A stretch of DNA of 64,000 nucleotides from an uncultured Collinsella sp. (GTDB taxonomy: Bacteria > Actinomycetota > Coriobacteriia > Coriobacteriales > Coriobacteriaceae), in contig CAUGGC010000001.1 in NCBI GenBank assembly GCA_959599095.1, positions 96,757 to 160,756 of the forward strand, given 5' to 3'. Shown one piece after another: positions 25,781-33,486 of this stretch. The translations under genes were made by a program, and so were the position numbers. Below the pieces are notes generated by a model. That model saw only the letters and a list, made by a program, of their open reading frames with translations. It did not search any database and was not told where the DNA came from. Numbering within the stretch: the first letter of the stretch is position 1; each line of letters begins with the position of its first letter.

Positions 25781-27646
25781 CTACTTCGTGTGCGGGATAC
25801 CCAGCACGTCGAGCGCGTTGGCCATAATGGACTGGAACGGCACCGCAGCGGCATCTGAGCCGCTCGGCGTTCCGTCGAGCGTGATATAGCACAGCACCTT
25901 GGGCGATTGTGCCGGTGCAAAGCCCATAAAGGACGACATGTAGTTCTCCTTGAGGTAGCCGCCGTTCTCGTCGGCACGTTCGGCCGTACCGGTCTTACCC
26001 GCCACGTCATAGCCGTCAACCGCGCCGCCAACGCCCGTTCCCTCGGACACGACCGTCTGCATGCACGATGTCACCTGGGATGCGGCGTCCTCCGAAATCG
26101 CGCGCTCGCCTTCGCCCCAGTCCTTCTCGTCGCCTTTGCTGGACTTATAGAAGTGCGGTGTCATCATCACGCCGCCGTTGGCGATGCCGCCCACGGCACG
26201 TGCGATCTCAATCGGCGAGACGGACAGTGCCTGTCCAAAGCTCATCGAGCCCAGCGTGGCGCCGTCATACTGGTCACGCTCCTTGACGATACCCAGGCTC
26301 TCTCCCGGAAAATCGACACCCGAGCTGTGACCGATGCCCCACTTGTCCACATAGGCGGCAAAGTCGTCGGCACCGATCTTGCGCCCCACTAGGACAAAGC
26401 CCACGTTGGACGAACGGCGCATCATCTCGCGCACATCCATGGTCATGGCATAGTCGCGCTTGTCGGCATCGGTGACGGTATCGTCGCCCACCTTGATGCT
26501 CGCCGGCACCTCAAACGACGTACTCGATCGCACGACGCCCAAGTCGAAGCCGGCGCCCGCCACGAGCGTCTTAAAGACCGAGCCGGGCTCGTAGGCGTCG
26601 GTGACCAGGCGCAGATTCATATCCTCGGTCTTGGCATTCTTCAGATCGGTCTGGTCGTAGGTCGGGTACGAGCAGGCTGCCAAAATCTCGCCTGTCGTAG
26701 GATCGGTGACCAGCGCCGAGCCGTTCTTGGCCTTAGTCTTCTCAACTGCCTCTGCCAGGGCATCCTCGGCCGCACGCTGGATATTGACGTCGAGCGTCGT
26801 CACGATATCAACGCCGTCGACCGCAGCCACCTTTTTATAGGCACCGCCCGCGATATAGCTGCCGTCCCTCGCGCGCTCGCGTACGAGAGAACCGTTCGTG
26901 CCGGTCAGAAGCTTGTTGTATTGCTTTTCGAGACCCGTCAAGCCGTCGTTGTCTACATTCACTACACCCAGCACCTGCGATGCCAGATTGCCGTATGGAT
27001 ATACGCGCTTCATGGCCTGCTCAAAAAGCACGCCGGGCAGGTTCTTCTTCTCCAGCGCCGCAACATCGTCTTCGTCCACCTGGCGCTTGATATACACCCA
27101 GGTTCCATCGGACTCAACGAGCTTGCGGCAGGTCTTTTTATCGATTCCAGTTGCCTTGACCAGCGCCGACACCGTCTTGTCAACATCCTCGACAAGCTGC
27201 GGGTTCACGGCGATGTTGCGACATTCGACCGACGACGCCAGCACGTTACCATTGCGGTCGTAGACGGTGCCGCGTTTGGCATAGAGGGTCTGCGCAAGCA
27301 GGCGGCGCGCATCGGCACGCTCGCGCAGTTTATCGGCTTCGACAATTTGATAGTCGGCAAGGCGAAAGACGCCCAAGCCCAAGCCAAGCCCGATGAAGCC
27401 CATGACGGCTTTGCGGCGAGGCAGAGGCGCGCCTGTGAGCCATTCGGTCGACGAACTCTTGCGCGACCTGGTGTTATGCACTTGAGGGCCGCCCGAGCCG
27501 CGAAGTCGCGACGCCGGGTCGTTGCCACGGGACTGCCCGGCGTTGTAAGATTGCCGACCCGTTCCTTGATAACCAGAACGTCCCCGCGACGAGGGACGTC
27601 CAGAACCGCGGCCCCCATCGGAACCGCGGCGATAGTCATTTGTCAT
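25781..27646 (-). CDS. ftsI: FtsI/PBP2-type transpeptidase
   Basis: 621 residues. A ~75-residue Arg/Gly/Ser-rich cytoplasmic tail is followed by one membrane helix (about 80-96), a PBP dimerisation region (RGTVYDRNGNVLASS...) and the transpeptidase domain. The catalytic triad motifs are EPGSVFKT (Ser-x-x-Lys), RRSSNVG (Ser-x-Asn) and AGKTGTAE (Lys-Thr-Gly). It cross-links septal murein with FtsW. The start is 18 bp past the ftsL-like stop. Confidence 0.95.
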   Translation of the reverse strand: MTNDYRRGSDGGRGSGRPSSRGRSGYQGTGRQSYNAGQSRGNDPASRLRGSGGPQVHNTRSRKSSSTEWLTGAPLPRRKAVMGFIGLGLGLGVFRLADYQIVEADKLRERADARRLLAQTLYAKRGTVYDRNGNVLASSVECRNIAVNPQLVEDVDKTVSALVKATGIDKKTCRKLVESDGTWVYIKRQVDEDDVAALEKKNLPGVLFEQAMKRVYPYGNLASQVLGVVNVDNDGLTGLEKQYNKLLTGTNGSLVRERARDGSYIAGGAYKKVAAVDGVDIVTTLDVNIQRAAEDALAEAVEKTKAKNGSALVTDPTTGEILAACSYPTYDQTDLKNAKTEDMNLRLVTDAYEPGSVFKTLVAGAGFDLGVVRSSTSFEVPASIKVGDDTVTDADKRDYAMTMDVREMMRRSSNVGFVLVGRKIGADDFAAYVDKWGIGHSSGVDFPGESLGIVKERDQYDGATLGSMSFGQALSVSPIEIARAVGGIANGGVMMTPHFYKSSKGDEKDWGEGERAISEDAASQVTSCMQTVVSEGTGVGGAVDGYDVAGKTGTAERADENGGYLKENYMSSFMGFAPAQSPKVLCYITLDGTPSGSDAAAVPFQSIMANALDVLGIPHTK

Positions 27647-27663
27647 ACTCAGCTACCGTCTTG

Positions 27664-28134
27664 CTACTGAGCGGTCGCGGTCGCGTTGGCGCCCGCGGCT
27701 GCATCCTGCGAAAAGTCAAGTGTAACGCTCTCGCTGGGCTCCACCATGCCATAAGCGCCCGCAAGGTCGCGAATGCGCGTGTCGGCGCCATAGACCGAAT
27801 GCATGACCTCCAGGTCGGAGCTCTCATCGGTCGCTTTTTCGAGCGTGTTGGTAAGCTCGGCGTTGCTGTTGAGCACCTGGGCCGTAACGCCGGCGAGCGC
27901 CACGCGGGCGACGCCGATCGTCATGAAGATAGCCGCAATGATGCAAAACGTTTTAAGAACGCTCATGAAAACCGGGCTTACCGCCTGGTTTGCCTGACGG
28001 CCCGCGCCCGTGTAGACATCAAAGCGCGGCGTGCGCTGCTCACGGGAAGCAACGGGGGCCTGCGGCGTCTCACGATAGGCGGGCATGGCGTTCATATCAT
28101 AGGCGAGTGCTGCGCTTGAAGTGTTGTAGCCCAT
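27664..28134 (-). CDS. FtsL-like divisome protein
   Basis: 156 residues between rsmH and ftsI, the classical ftsL position. Architecture fits FtsL: ~55-residue cytoplasmic part, one membrane helix (about 57-80) and a short extracytoplasmic coiled coil (QVLNSNAELTNTLEKATDES), then a low-complexity Ala/Thr tail. FtsL sequences are too diverged for motif proof, so the call rests on position and topology. GGGAGG precedes ATG 28134. Confidence 0.75.
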   Translation of the reverse strand: MGYNTSSAALAYDMNAMPAYRETPQAPVASREQRTPRFDVYTGAGRQANQAVSPVFMSVLKTFCIIAAIFMTIGVARVALAGVTAQVLNSNAELTNTLEKATDESSDLEVMHSVYGADTRIRDLAGAYGMVEPSESVTLDFSQDAAAGANATATAQ

Positions 28135-28224
28135 GATATGCCGCCTCCCATCCCGAGTACGTTGGTAGTGTGTTTAAGCTTCGTTTATGGTGCGAGCGGG
28201 AGGTCCAATATCGCACGGTCGCGC

Positions 28225-29190
28225 CTACAGACGCTGCGCCACGCGGATTTTGGCTGATCTCGCCCGAGGGTTGCGCTCAACCTCATCAGGCTGGGCAACC
28301 AAGGGTTTGCGGGTGATGACCTTGAGTATCGGCACGTTGCCGCACACGCACACCGGAATCTCCGGCGGACACGTGCACCCCTGGCTCATCTCCTTAAAGT
28401 GGTTCTTTACGATACGGTCCTCGAGCGAGTGATACGAGATGACGCAGATACGTCCGCCCGGGTTGAGCCACCTGGTGGCGGCATCAAGCCCTCGTTCGAG
28501 CACATCGAGCTCGTGATTGACCTCGATGCGAATGGCCTGGAAACTTTTCTTGGCCGGGTGTCCGCCATGCCGACGAGCGGCAGCCGGGATACCCGCCTTG
28601 ATGATCTCGACAAATTGGCCGGTGGTTTCGATCGGTTCTTGCTCGCGGCGGCGCACGATCTCGCGCGCGATCTGCGAGGCGAACTTCTCTTCGCCGTAGA
28701 CGCGTAGAATCCGGGCGAGGTCGTGTTCGTTATAGGTGTTGATGACCTCAGCTGCGTTTAAGGTGTTATTACCCGGATCCATCCGCATGTCCAATGGGGC
28801 GTCCTCGTTATACGAAAAGCCCCTGCCAGGGATATCGAGTTGCGGCGACGAAACGCCCAAATCGAACAGGAAGCCATCGACCCCGGGCACCTCGGCCGAG
28901 CAAAGTAGCTCGTCCAAGTCGCCGAAGTTGCCCTTCAGCAGCTGGTGCGGAACGCCGGGAACCTCGCGGTCCAGACGGGCGCCAGCGGCCTCGAGGGCCA
29001 TGTCGTCCTGATCGACGCCGAGCAAAAGGCCCGTCTCCCCCACCTGCGCGGCCATCTTTACCGAATGGCCGGCACCGCCAAGGGTGCAATCGCAGACAAC
29101 GGAGCCGCTCTTTAGCCGCAGCGACTCAAGCACTTCGCCGAGCATGACAGGTTCATGCCGATATTCTTGTGTCAAGATCCCACGCTCCAT
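28225..29190 (-). CDS. rsmH: RsmH, 16S rRNA m4C1402 methyltransferase
   Basis: 321 residues. The N-terminal EYRHEPVMLGEVLESL, SAM motif CDCTLGGAGHS, LFDLGVSSPQLD and RGFSYNEDAPLDMRMD, and late ISYHSLEDRIVKNHFKE are all signatures of RsmH (MraW). It methylates 16S rRNA at C1402. It starts 20 bp after mraZ. Confidence 0.97.
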   Translation of the reverse strand: MERGILTQEYRHEPVMLGEVLESLRLKSGSVVCDCTLGGAGHSVKMAAQVGETGLLLGVDQDDMALEAAGARLDREVPGVPHQLLKGNFGDLDELLCSAEVPGVDGFLFDLGVSSPQLDIPGRGFSYNEDAPLDMRMDPGNNTLNAAEVINTYNEHDLARILRVYGEEKFASQIAREIVRRREQEPIETTGQFVEIIKAGIPAAARRHGGHPAKKSFQAIRIEVNHELDVLERGLDAATRWLNPGGRICVISYHSLEDRIVKNHFKEMSQGCTCPPEIPVCVCGNVPILKVITRKPLVAQPDEVERNPRARSAKIRVAQRL

Positions 29191-29210
29191 CCGTTACCCG
29201 TGCCTTGCCC

Positions 29211-29645
29211 TTACGAGAAGAAGAGGTCCAGCAGGGCCTCATCGTCATCGTCCTCATCGGCCGCGGCGCGATCCCAAACCTCAAGGTGGTCGTAGTTGCC
29301 CACAACCGTGACCTCGCGGTCGAGGTTCGCCTGCTTGCGGAGAGACTCGGAAAGACCGATACGACCGGCGCTGTCCACGTCCATCGACGTGGTGCGCTTG
29401 TTGATCGCCCTCATGAGCTTCTGGTCATTAATGTCACGCGGGTTAAAACCCTCGTGGCCCTCACGACCCGCGAAGAGTCCTTCGACCCACTTATCGAAGG
29501 CCTCGGCAGAGAACACGTACAGAGCATCGACATCCAGGGCTTTGAACACGCGAACGTGCTCTCCAAGCTCCTCGCGAAGGGGTGCAGGCAGGGACAGACG
29601 ACCTTTTGCATCGAGATTGCGCTCGTATGCACCAGTCATTCCCAT
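29211..29645 (-). CDS. mraZ: MraZ, transcriptional regulator of the dcw cluster
   Basis: 144 residues with two AbrB-like halves, each with the D-x-x-x-R motif: LDAKGRLSLPAPLREEL (about 10-26) and DSAGRIGLSESLRKQA (about 90-105). MraZ binds GTGGG repeats in its own promoter; three such boxes lie at 29751-29777. The C-terminal 15 residues are strongly acidic. It is the first gene of the cluster. Confidence 0.95.
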   Translation of the reverse strand: MGMTGAYERNLDAKGRLSLPAPLREELGEHVRVFKALDVDALYVFSAEAFDKWVEGLFAGREGHEGFNPRDINDQKLMRAINKRTTSMDVDSAGRIGLSESLRKQANLDREVTVVGNYDHLEVWDRAAADEDDDDEALLDLFFS

Positions 29646-29713
29646 GTGCGCCCTCCCCTCGGTTACTCAGATGGCACGTACGCGGGGAACCACCCCGCTT
29701 GTCGACGTCATTA

Positions 29714-29742
29714 ATAATATGGGGAACCGCCCCATTTTTCAA
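29714..29742 (-). promoter_or_regulatory. mra (dcw) promoter
   Basis: Minus strand: -35 TTGAAA (29737-29742), 17-bp spacer, -10 TATTAT (29714-29719), about 70 bp upstream of the mraZ ATG. Near-consensus for the housekeeping sigma factor. Confidence 0.8.
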
Positions 29743-29750
29743 CACCTTTC

Positions 29751-29777
29751 CCCACCCCTTCCCCCACCCCGCCCCAC
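29751..29777 (-). promoter_or_regulatory. MraZ-binding repeats
   Basis: Three GTGGG boxes on the minus strand at 29773-29777, 29763-29767 and 29751-29755, spaced 10 and 12 bp and immediately upstream of the -35. This fits the known MraZ operator arrangement of repeats at about 10-bp intervals. Confidence 0.75.
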
Positions 29778-29888
29778 TACTCCACTCACCATATATTGCA
29801 AAACACCCCCAAGCATATGTTCGAAAACACAATATGTTGTGTTTACAGCAACGGCGGGATGCCACCTGTAGAACCACGCCCGCGAACC

Positions 29889-29904
29889 TCAACCTTCAAG
29901 TTGA
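29889..29904. promoter_or_regulatory. 16-bp dyad shared with the ftsZ upstream region
   Basis: TCAACCTTCAAGTTGA is a near-perfect dyad that matches the element at 15366-15381 in 14 of 16 positions. It lies about 150 bp upstream of the mra promoter. Confidence 0.35.
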
Positions 29905-30006
29905 CCTTGAGGCGATTTTTACGTCCCTTTACACGCCGTTCACATCGCCCCCAAACTCCCCCGCCCACGGTACACACGGCCCACCACCGCGTCGGTGTCT
30001 GGCAAA

Positions 30007-30076
30007 AAATGGGACGGGCCCCAGATTGCCCATGCGCGCAAAAGTGCGTATCGGCAATCTGGGGCCCGTCCCATTT
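30007..30076. repeat. Long inverted repeat at the 3' end of xerD
   Basis: Arms 30007-30030 and 30053-30076 are perfect 24-bp reverse complements around a 22-base loop with a short inner stem. An A-run lies outside the left arm (30004-30009), so on the minus strand it can act as the xerD terminator. Confidence 0.85.
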
Positions 30077-30107
30077 AATATTTATAAATATGCAGGTCAG
30101 CGAGGTG

Positions 30108-31049
30108 CTAGCGATGTGCTAGCGGATGCGCCGCCAGATAGACCTCGGTCAGTTGCGTTCGGTCGACATGCGTGTAGACCTGCGTGGTCGAAATATCGGC
30201 ATGGCCCAAAATCTCCTGCAGCACACGCAGGTCGGCACCGCCCGCGAGCATGTGGGTGGCAAAGGAGTGGCGCAAGGTATGGGGATGGAGCCCCACCAGT
30301 CCCACCTGGCGCCCGTAGCGCTCACAGATGGCATGGATGCCCTGGCGCGACAGACGGCGGCCGTTCTTATTTAAAAAGACCGCCGAGGTCTCGGTTCCGC
30401 GGGCATGGGCCGCCAAGCGAGAACGCCCCTCAGTTACATAAAGCGTCAGAGCTCGCGCCGCGCTTCCTACCAGCGGGGACAGGCGTTCCTTCGAGCCCTT
30501 ACCACGAACGAGCACAAAGCCATCGTCGATATGGATATCGCCCACATCGAGCCCCACCAACTCGCTCACACGCAAACCGCATCCGTAGAGCACTTCCAAG
30601 ATGGCATGGTCGCGCAAGCCCATCTCGCCCTCGGGGAAGTCTTGATCGAGCAGCGCCGAGACATCCTCCACCGATAGATACTCCGGCAAACGCTCAGCCT
30701 TTTTAGGCAGGCGCAACGCCGCCGTTGGATTTTGGGCCACAGCCCCATCGCGCACCAAAAAGGCATGTAGGCCCTTCACGGCCGCAAGCGCACGCTCCAC
30801 CGAGGCATCGGAATAGCCCCCATCGCGACGGTCGGCGACAAAGCCCTCCACGACCTGACGGGTCACCTCTTCAAAAGACACAATACCCGCCCGCTCCAGA
30901 TAGGCGCAGTACGTCGTCAGGTCACGACGATAGGCCGCAATCGTGTTGCGCGCCAAACCCCGCTCGACCGCGAGGTAATCGAGATACTCCCCCGCCGCCA
31001 CGGCGAGCGACGAGGGAGTAGCTTCGGTATGTTCCTTATTCGCCGGCAC
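30108..31049 (-). CDS. xerD: XerC/XerD-type tyrosine recombinase
   Basis: 313 residues from GTG 31049, two bases after the pyrG stop; the longer open frame upstream only mirrors pyrG. N-terminal SAM-like core-binding domain (VAAGEYLDYLAVERGLARNTIAAYRRDL), then the catalytic domain: Arg in YGCGLRVSEL, Lys in GKGSKER, H-x-x-R in HTLRHSFATHML, and the nucleophile Tyr in ISTTQVYTHVD. It probably resolves chromosome dimers at dif. No attachment site or mobile element surrounds it, so a housekeeping role is favoured. Confidence 0.9.
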   Translation of the reverse strand: MPANKEHTEATPSSLAVAAGEYLDYLAVERGLARNTIAAYRRDLTTYCAYLERAGIVSFEEVTRQVVEGFVADRRDGGYSDASVERALAAVKGLHAFLVRDGAVAQNPTAALRLPKKAERLPEYLSVEDVSALLDQDFPEGEMGLRDHAILEVLYGCGLRVSELVGLDVGDIHIDDGFVLVRGKGSKERLSPLVGSAARALTLYVTEGRSRLAAHARGTETSAVFLNKNGRRLSRQGIHAICERYGRQVGLVGLHPHTLRHSFATHMLAGGADLRVLQEILGHADISTTQVYTHVDRTQLTEVYLAAHPLAHR

Positions 31050-31051
31050 CC

Positions 31052-32713
31052 TTAGTCCGTAGCGAGGTTCATGGGCGTCACCTGCAGACGGTCGACACCC
31101 TCGTGCTGGCCGATCGAAGCGCGCACGAACTCGCGGAACAGCGGCTGCGGGTTGGTCGGGCGGCTCTTGAACTCGGGATGAGCCTGGGTTGCCACATACC
31201 ACGGATGCACGTCGCGCGGCAGCTCGACCATCTCGACCAGGCGCTCGTCGGGCGACAGACCCGAGATAACCAAGCCGGCGTCCTCGAGCTGGTCACGGAA
31301 GGCGTTGTTGAACTCAAAGCGATGACGGTGACGCTCGTAGACGAGCTCCTCGCCATATGCCTCGCGAGCAAGGGTATCGGCGGCGAGCTTGCACGGATAG
31401 GCGCCCAGGCGCATGGTGCCGCCCTTCTCGGTCACGTCCTCCTGCGAGCTCATCAGATCGATGACGCTAAACGGGCCGTCCGGATCGAACTCGGAGGAGC
31501 TGGCGCCGGCAAGGCCGACGACGTTGCGGGCGAACTCGCACACGGCCACCTGCATACCCAGGCAAATGCCCAGATACGGAATCTTGTGCTCACGGGCAAA
31601 CTCGGCCGCGAGGATCTTGCCCTCCAGGGCGCGCTTGCCAAAGCCGCCGGGGACCAGGATGCCCGAGGCGTCGCCCAGAACCTCGGAGACATTCTGCTCG
31701 TCGAGGCTCTCGCCGTCGACCAGCTGGACGTCCACATGGCGATCGTAGAAGACGCCCGCATGGTGCAGGGCCTCGATAACCGACAGGTACGCATCGGGCA
31801 GCTGCGTGTACTTGCCCACGACGGCGATCTTCACCTTGTCGGCGTGATGGTTGGCGTGATTCTGTTTGCGCAGGAACTCATTCCACTCGCTCATGTCGCG
31901 CTCACGCGGGTCCAGACCCAGGCGCTCGCAAATGCGCAGGTCAAAGTCCTGCTCGGCAAGCAGCTGCGGAACATCGTAAATGCTCGCGCAGTCCTCGTTG
32001 GTAAAGACACAATCGGTGTCGACGTCGCAGAAGCTTGCGATCTTTCCGCGGATAGCGTCATCGATATGGTGGTCGGAGCGCAGCACGATGATATCGGGCT
32101 GGATGCCAAAGCTGCGGAGCTCCTTGACGGAATGCTGCGTGGGCTTGGTCTTGACCTCGTGGGCGGCGGCGATATAGGGAACGAGCGACACGTGGATGTA
32201 GCAGACGTTCTCGGGGCCGGCCTCCTTGCGGTACTGACGGATGGCCTCGACAAACGGCTGCGACTCGATGTCGCCGATCGTGCCGCCCAGCTCGGTGATG
32301 ACTACATCGGAGCCGGTCTGCTCCTCGATGCGGCGGAACTTGTCCTTAATGGCATTGGTGACGTGAGGAATCACCTGCACGGTACCGCCCAAAAAGTCGC
32401 CGCGACGCTCGCGGGCGATCAAGCTCTTATAGATGGCGCCGGTCGTAAAGTTGGAATCGCGGGTCAGGTTCTCATCAATAAAGCGCTCGTAATGACCCAG
32501 GTCCAGGTCGGACTCGTAACCATCCTCGGTAACGAAGACCTCACCATGCTGGAAGGGGCTCATGGTACCGGGGTCGACGTTCAGATACGGATCGGCCTTC
32601 TGCATCGTTACTTTGTAGCCACGCGACTTGAGCAGACGGCCCAGCGAGGCCGCGGTGATACCCTTGCCCAGGGACGAAACCACGCCACCGGTTACGAACA
32701 CATGCTTGGTCAT
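31052..32713 (-). CDS. pyrG: PyrG, CTP synthase
   Basis: 553 residues. N-terminal amidoligase domain: FVTGGVVSSLGKGITAASLGRLLK, KADPYLNVDPGTMSPFQHGEVFV, ELGGTIGDIE. C-terminal class I glutaminase: VPGGFGKRA, LGICLGMQVAV with catalytic Cys, and THPEFKSRP-type residues as AHPEFKSRPTNP. It makes CTP from UTP, ATP and glutamine. It is directly followed by xerD. Confidence 0.97.
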   Translation of the reverse strand: MTKHVFVTGGVVSSLGKGITAASLGRLLKSRGYKVTMQKADPYLNVDPGTMSPFQHGEVFVTEDGYESDLDLGHYERFIDENLTRDSNFTTGAIYKSLIARERRGDFLGGTVQVIPHVTNAIKDKFRRIEEQTGSDVVITELGGTIGDIESQPFVEAIRQYRKEAGPENVCYIHVSLVPYIAAAHEVKTKPTQHSVKELRSFGIQPDIIVLRSDHHIDDAIRGKIASFCDVDTDCVFTNEDCASIYDVPQLLAEQDFDLRICERLGLDPRERDMSEWNEFLRKQNHANHHADKVKIAVVGKYTQLPDAYLSVIEALHHAGVFYDRHVDVQLVDGESLDEQNVSEVLGDASGILVPGGFGKRALEGKILAAEFAREHKIPYLGICLGMQVAVCEFARNVVGLAGASSSEFDPDGPFSVIDLMSSQEDVTEKGGTMRLGAYPCKLAADTLAREAYGEELVYERHRHRFEFNNAFRDQLEDAGLVISGLSPDERLVEMVELPRDVHPWYVATQAHPEFKSRPTNPQPLFREFVRASIGQHEGVDRLQVTPMNLATD

Positions 32714-32841
32714 ATTGAGTTACCTGCGCTTCCCGTAGAAGTTGTTTATCCACATCTTACGGGTCTTCATTGTAATACTCGCGCCGCGGACCGTTCGCAA
32801 TTTTTCTCGCGTGCGATTGCATTTCTCAATCTTGAAACAAA

Positions 32842-32867
32842 ACGCCGCCCGGTTTCCCAGGCGGCGT
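32842..32867 (-). terminator. Intrinsic terminator of the winged-helix gene
   Basis: Stem 32842-32849 / 32860-32867 with a 10-base loop. On the minus strand it is followed by TTTG-TTT. It lies between the regulator and pyrG. Confidence 0.8.
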
Positions 32868-32891
32868 CGCTATGGCAAGGGTTACATGCTG

Positions 32892-33230
32892 CTATCGATC
32901 AGCAACCTCGTCCTCAAGCATTTCTTGAACGAGCATGCCGGTACGGACGCCCTCAAGATACCACTCGCCACGTTCGGTGAGGCAAATGCCATTTGCAAGC
33001 TGACCGCCGTCGTCGCTATAACGCGAGACGACATCAATCATGCCTTCGGAATCCAAGCGATCGATTGCGGCGCGGGCACGATACGGCGAAACCCCCACGC
33101 GCTCGGCAAGCGTTTTGCGCGAGAAACCATACGGCCCGCCATTGTCTTCGGTTTGCTGGTCGATCTCCATCAACACCAGCACCTCGACACGCTTCATATC
33201 GTTGACACTCGCACGACCCTTGCCCGCCAT
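32892..33230 (-). CDS. Small winged-helix DNA-binding protein
   Basis: 112 residues from ATG 33230 (AGGAGG five bases upstream). The sequence GFSRKTLAERVGVSPYRARAAIDRLDSEGMIDVVSRYSDDGG reads as a winged helix-turn-helix with recognition helix and wing, much like MarR or replication-initiator-type domains. It ends with LTERGEWYLEGVRTGMLVQEMLEDE. No ligand domain is visible. The target is unknown; autoregulation or control of pyrG is possible but not shown. Confidence 0.7.
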   Translation of the reverse strand: MAGKGRASVNDMKRVEVLVLMEIDQQTEDNGGPYGFSRKTLAERVGVSPYRARAAIDRLDSEGMIDVVSRYSDDGGQLANGICLTERGEWYLEGVRTGMLVQEMLEDEVADR

Positions 33231-33418
33231 AGCAGCCTCCTCAAACCGAGCACGAGCATCTAACGCGCCGTGCGCGACCGACACACCTCACGATGGCAGG
33301 TAATATCCATCATGCGGCATCCCGCTAAGGATGAAACAGTTACGGTTATTGTATACCGCTCAAATTGTTTCTAGGCAGGTAAACAGCTATTTTTCGCCGA
33401 AATAGGCGCTTTATTGAT

Positions 33419-33456
33419 CAAAAAGCCGTACCGGGCGCTAACCCGATACGGCCAAA
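33419..33456 (-). terminator. Intrinsic terminator of the DUF1846 gene
   Basis: Stem 33425-33435 with 33442-33452 (one bulge). The A-run 33420-33424 becomes the U-tract on the minus strand. The remaining DNA up to 33230 holds the regulator's promoter region and nothing else recognisable. Confidence 0.75.
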
Positions 33457-33486
33457 ATGCAATGCAATTACCGCGGTGCTTCAAAC

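Larger units (their letters stand above)
29646..30107. other. 462-bp intergenic region between xerD and mraZ
   Basis: It holds the mra promoter and MraZ boxes (29714-29777), a 16-bp dyad (29889-29904), and a long inverted repeat at the 3' end of xerD (30007-30076). No credible ORF is present. Confidence 0.8.

Noticed and set aside
31050..31202. N-terminal extension of XerD to 31202
   Set aside because: The extra residues mirror the end of pyrG in another frame and do not resemble recombinases; GTG 31049 gives the normal length.
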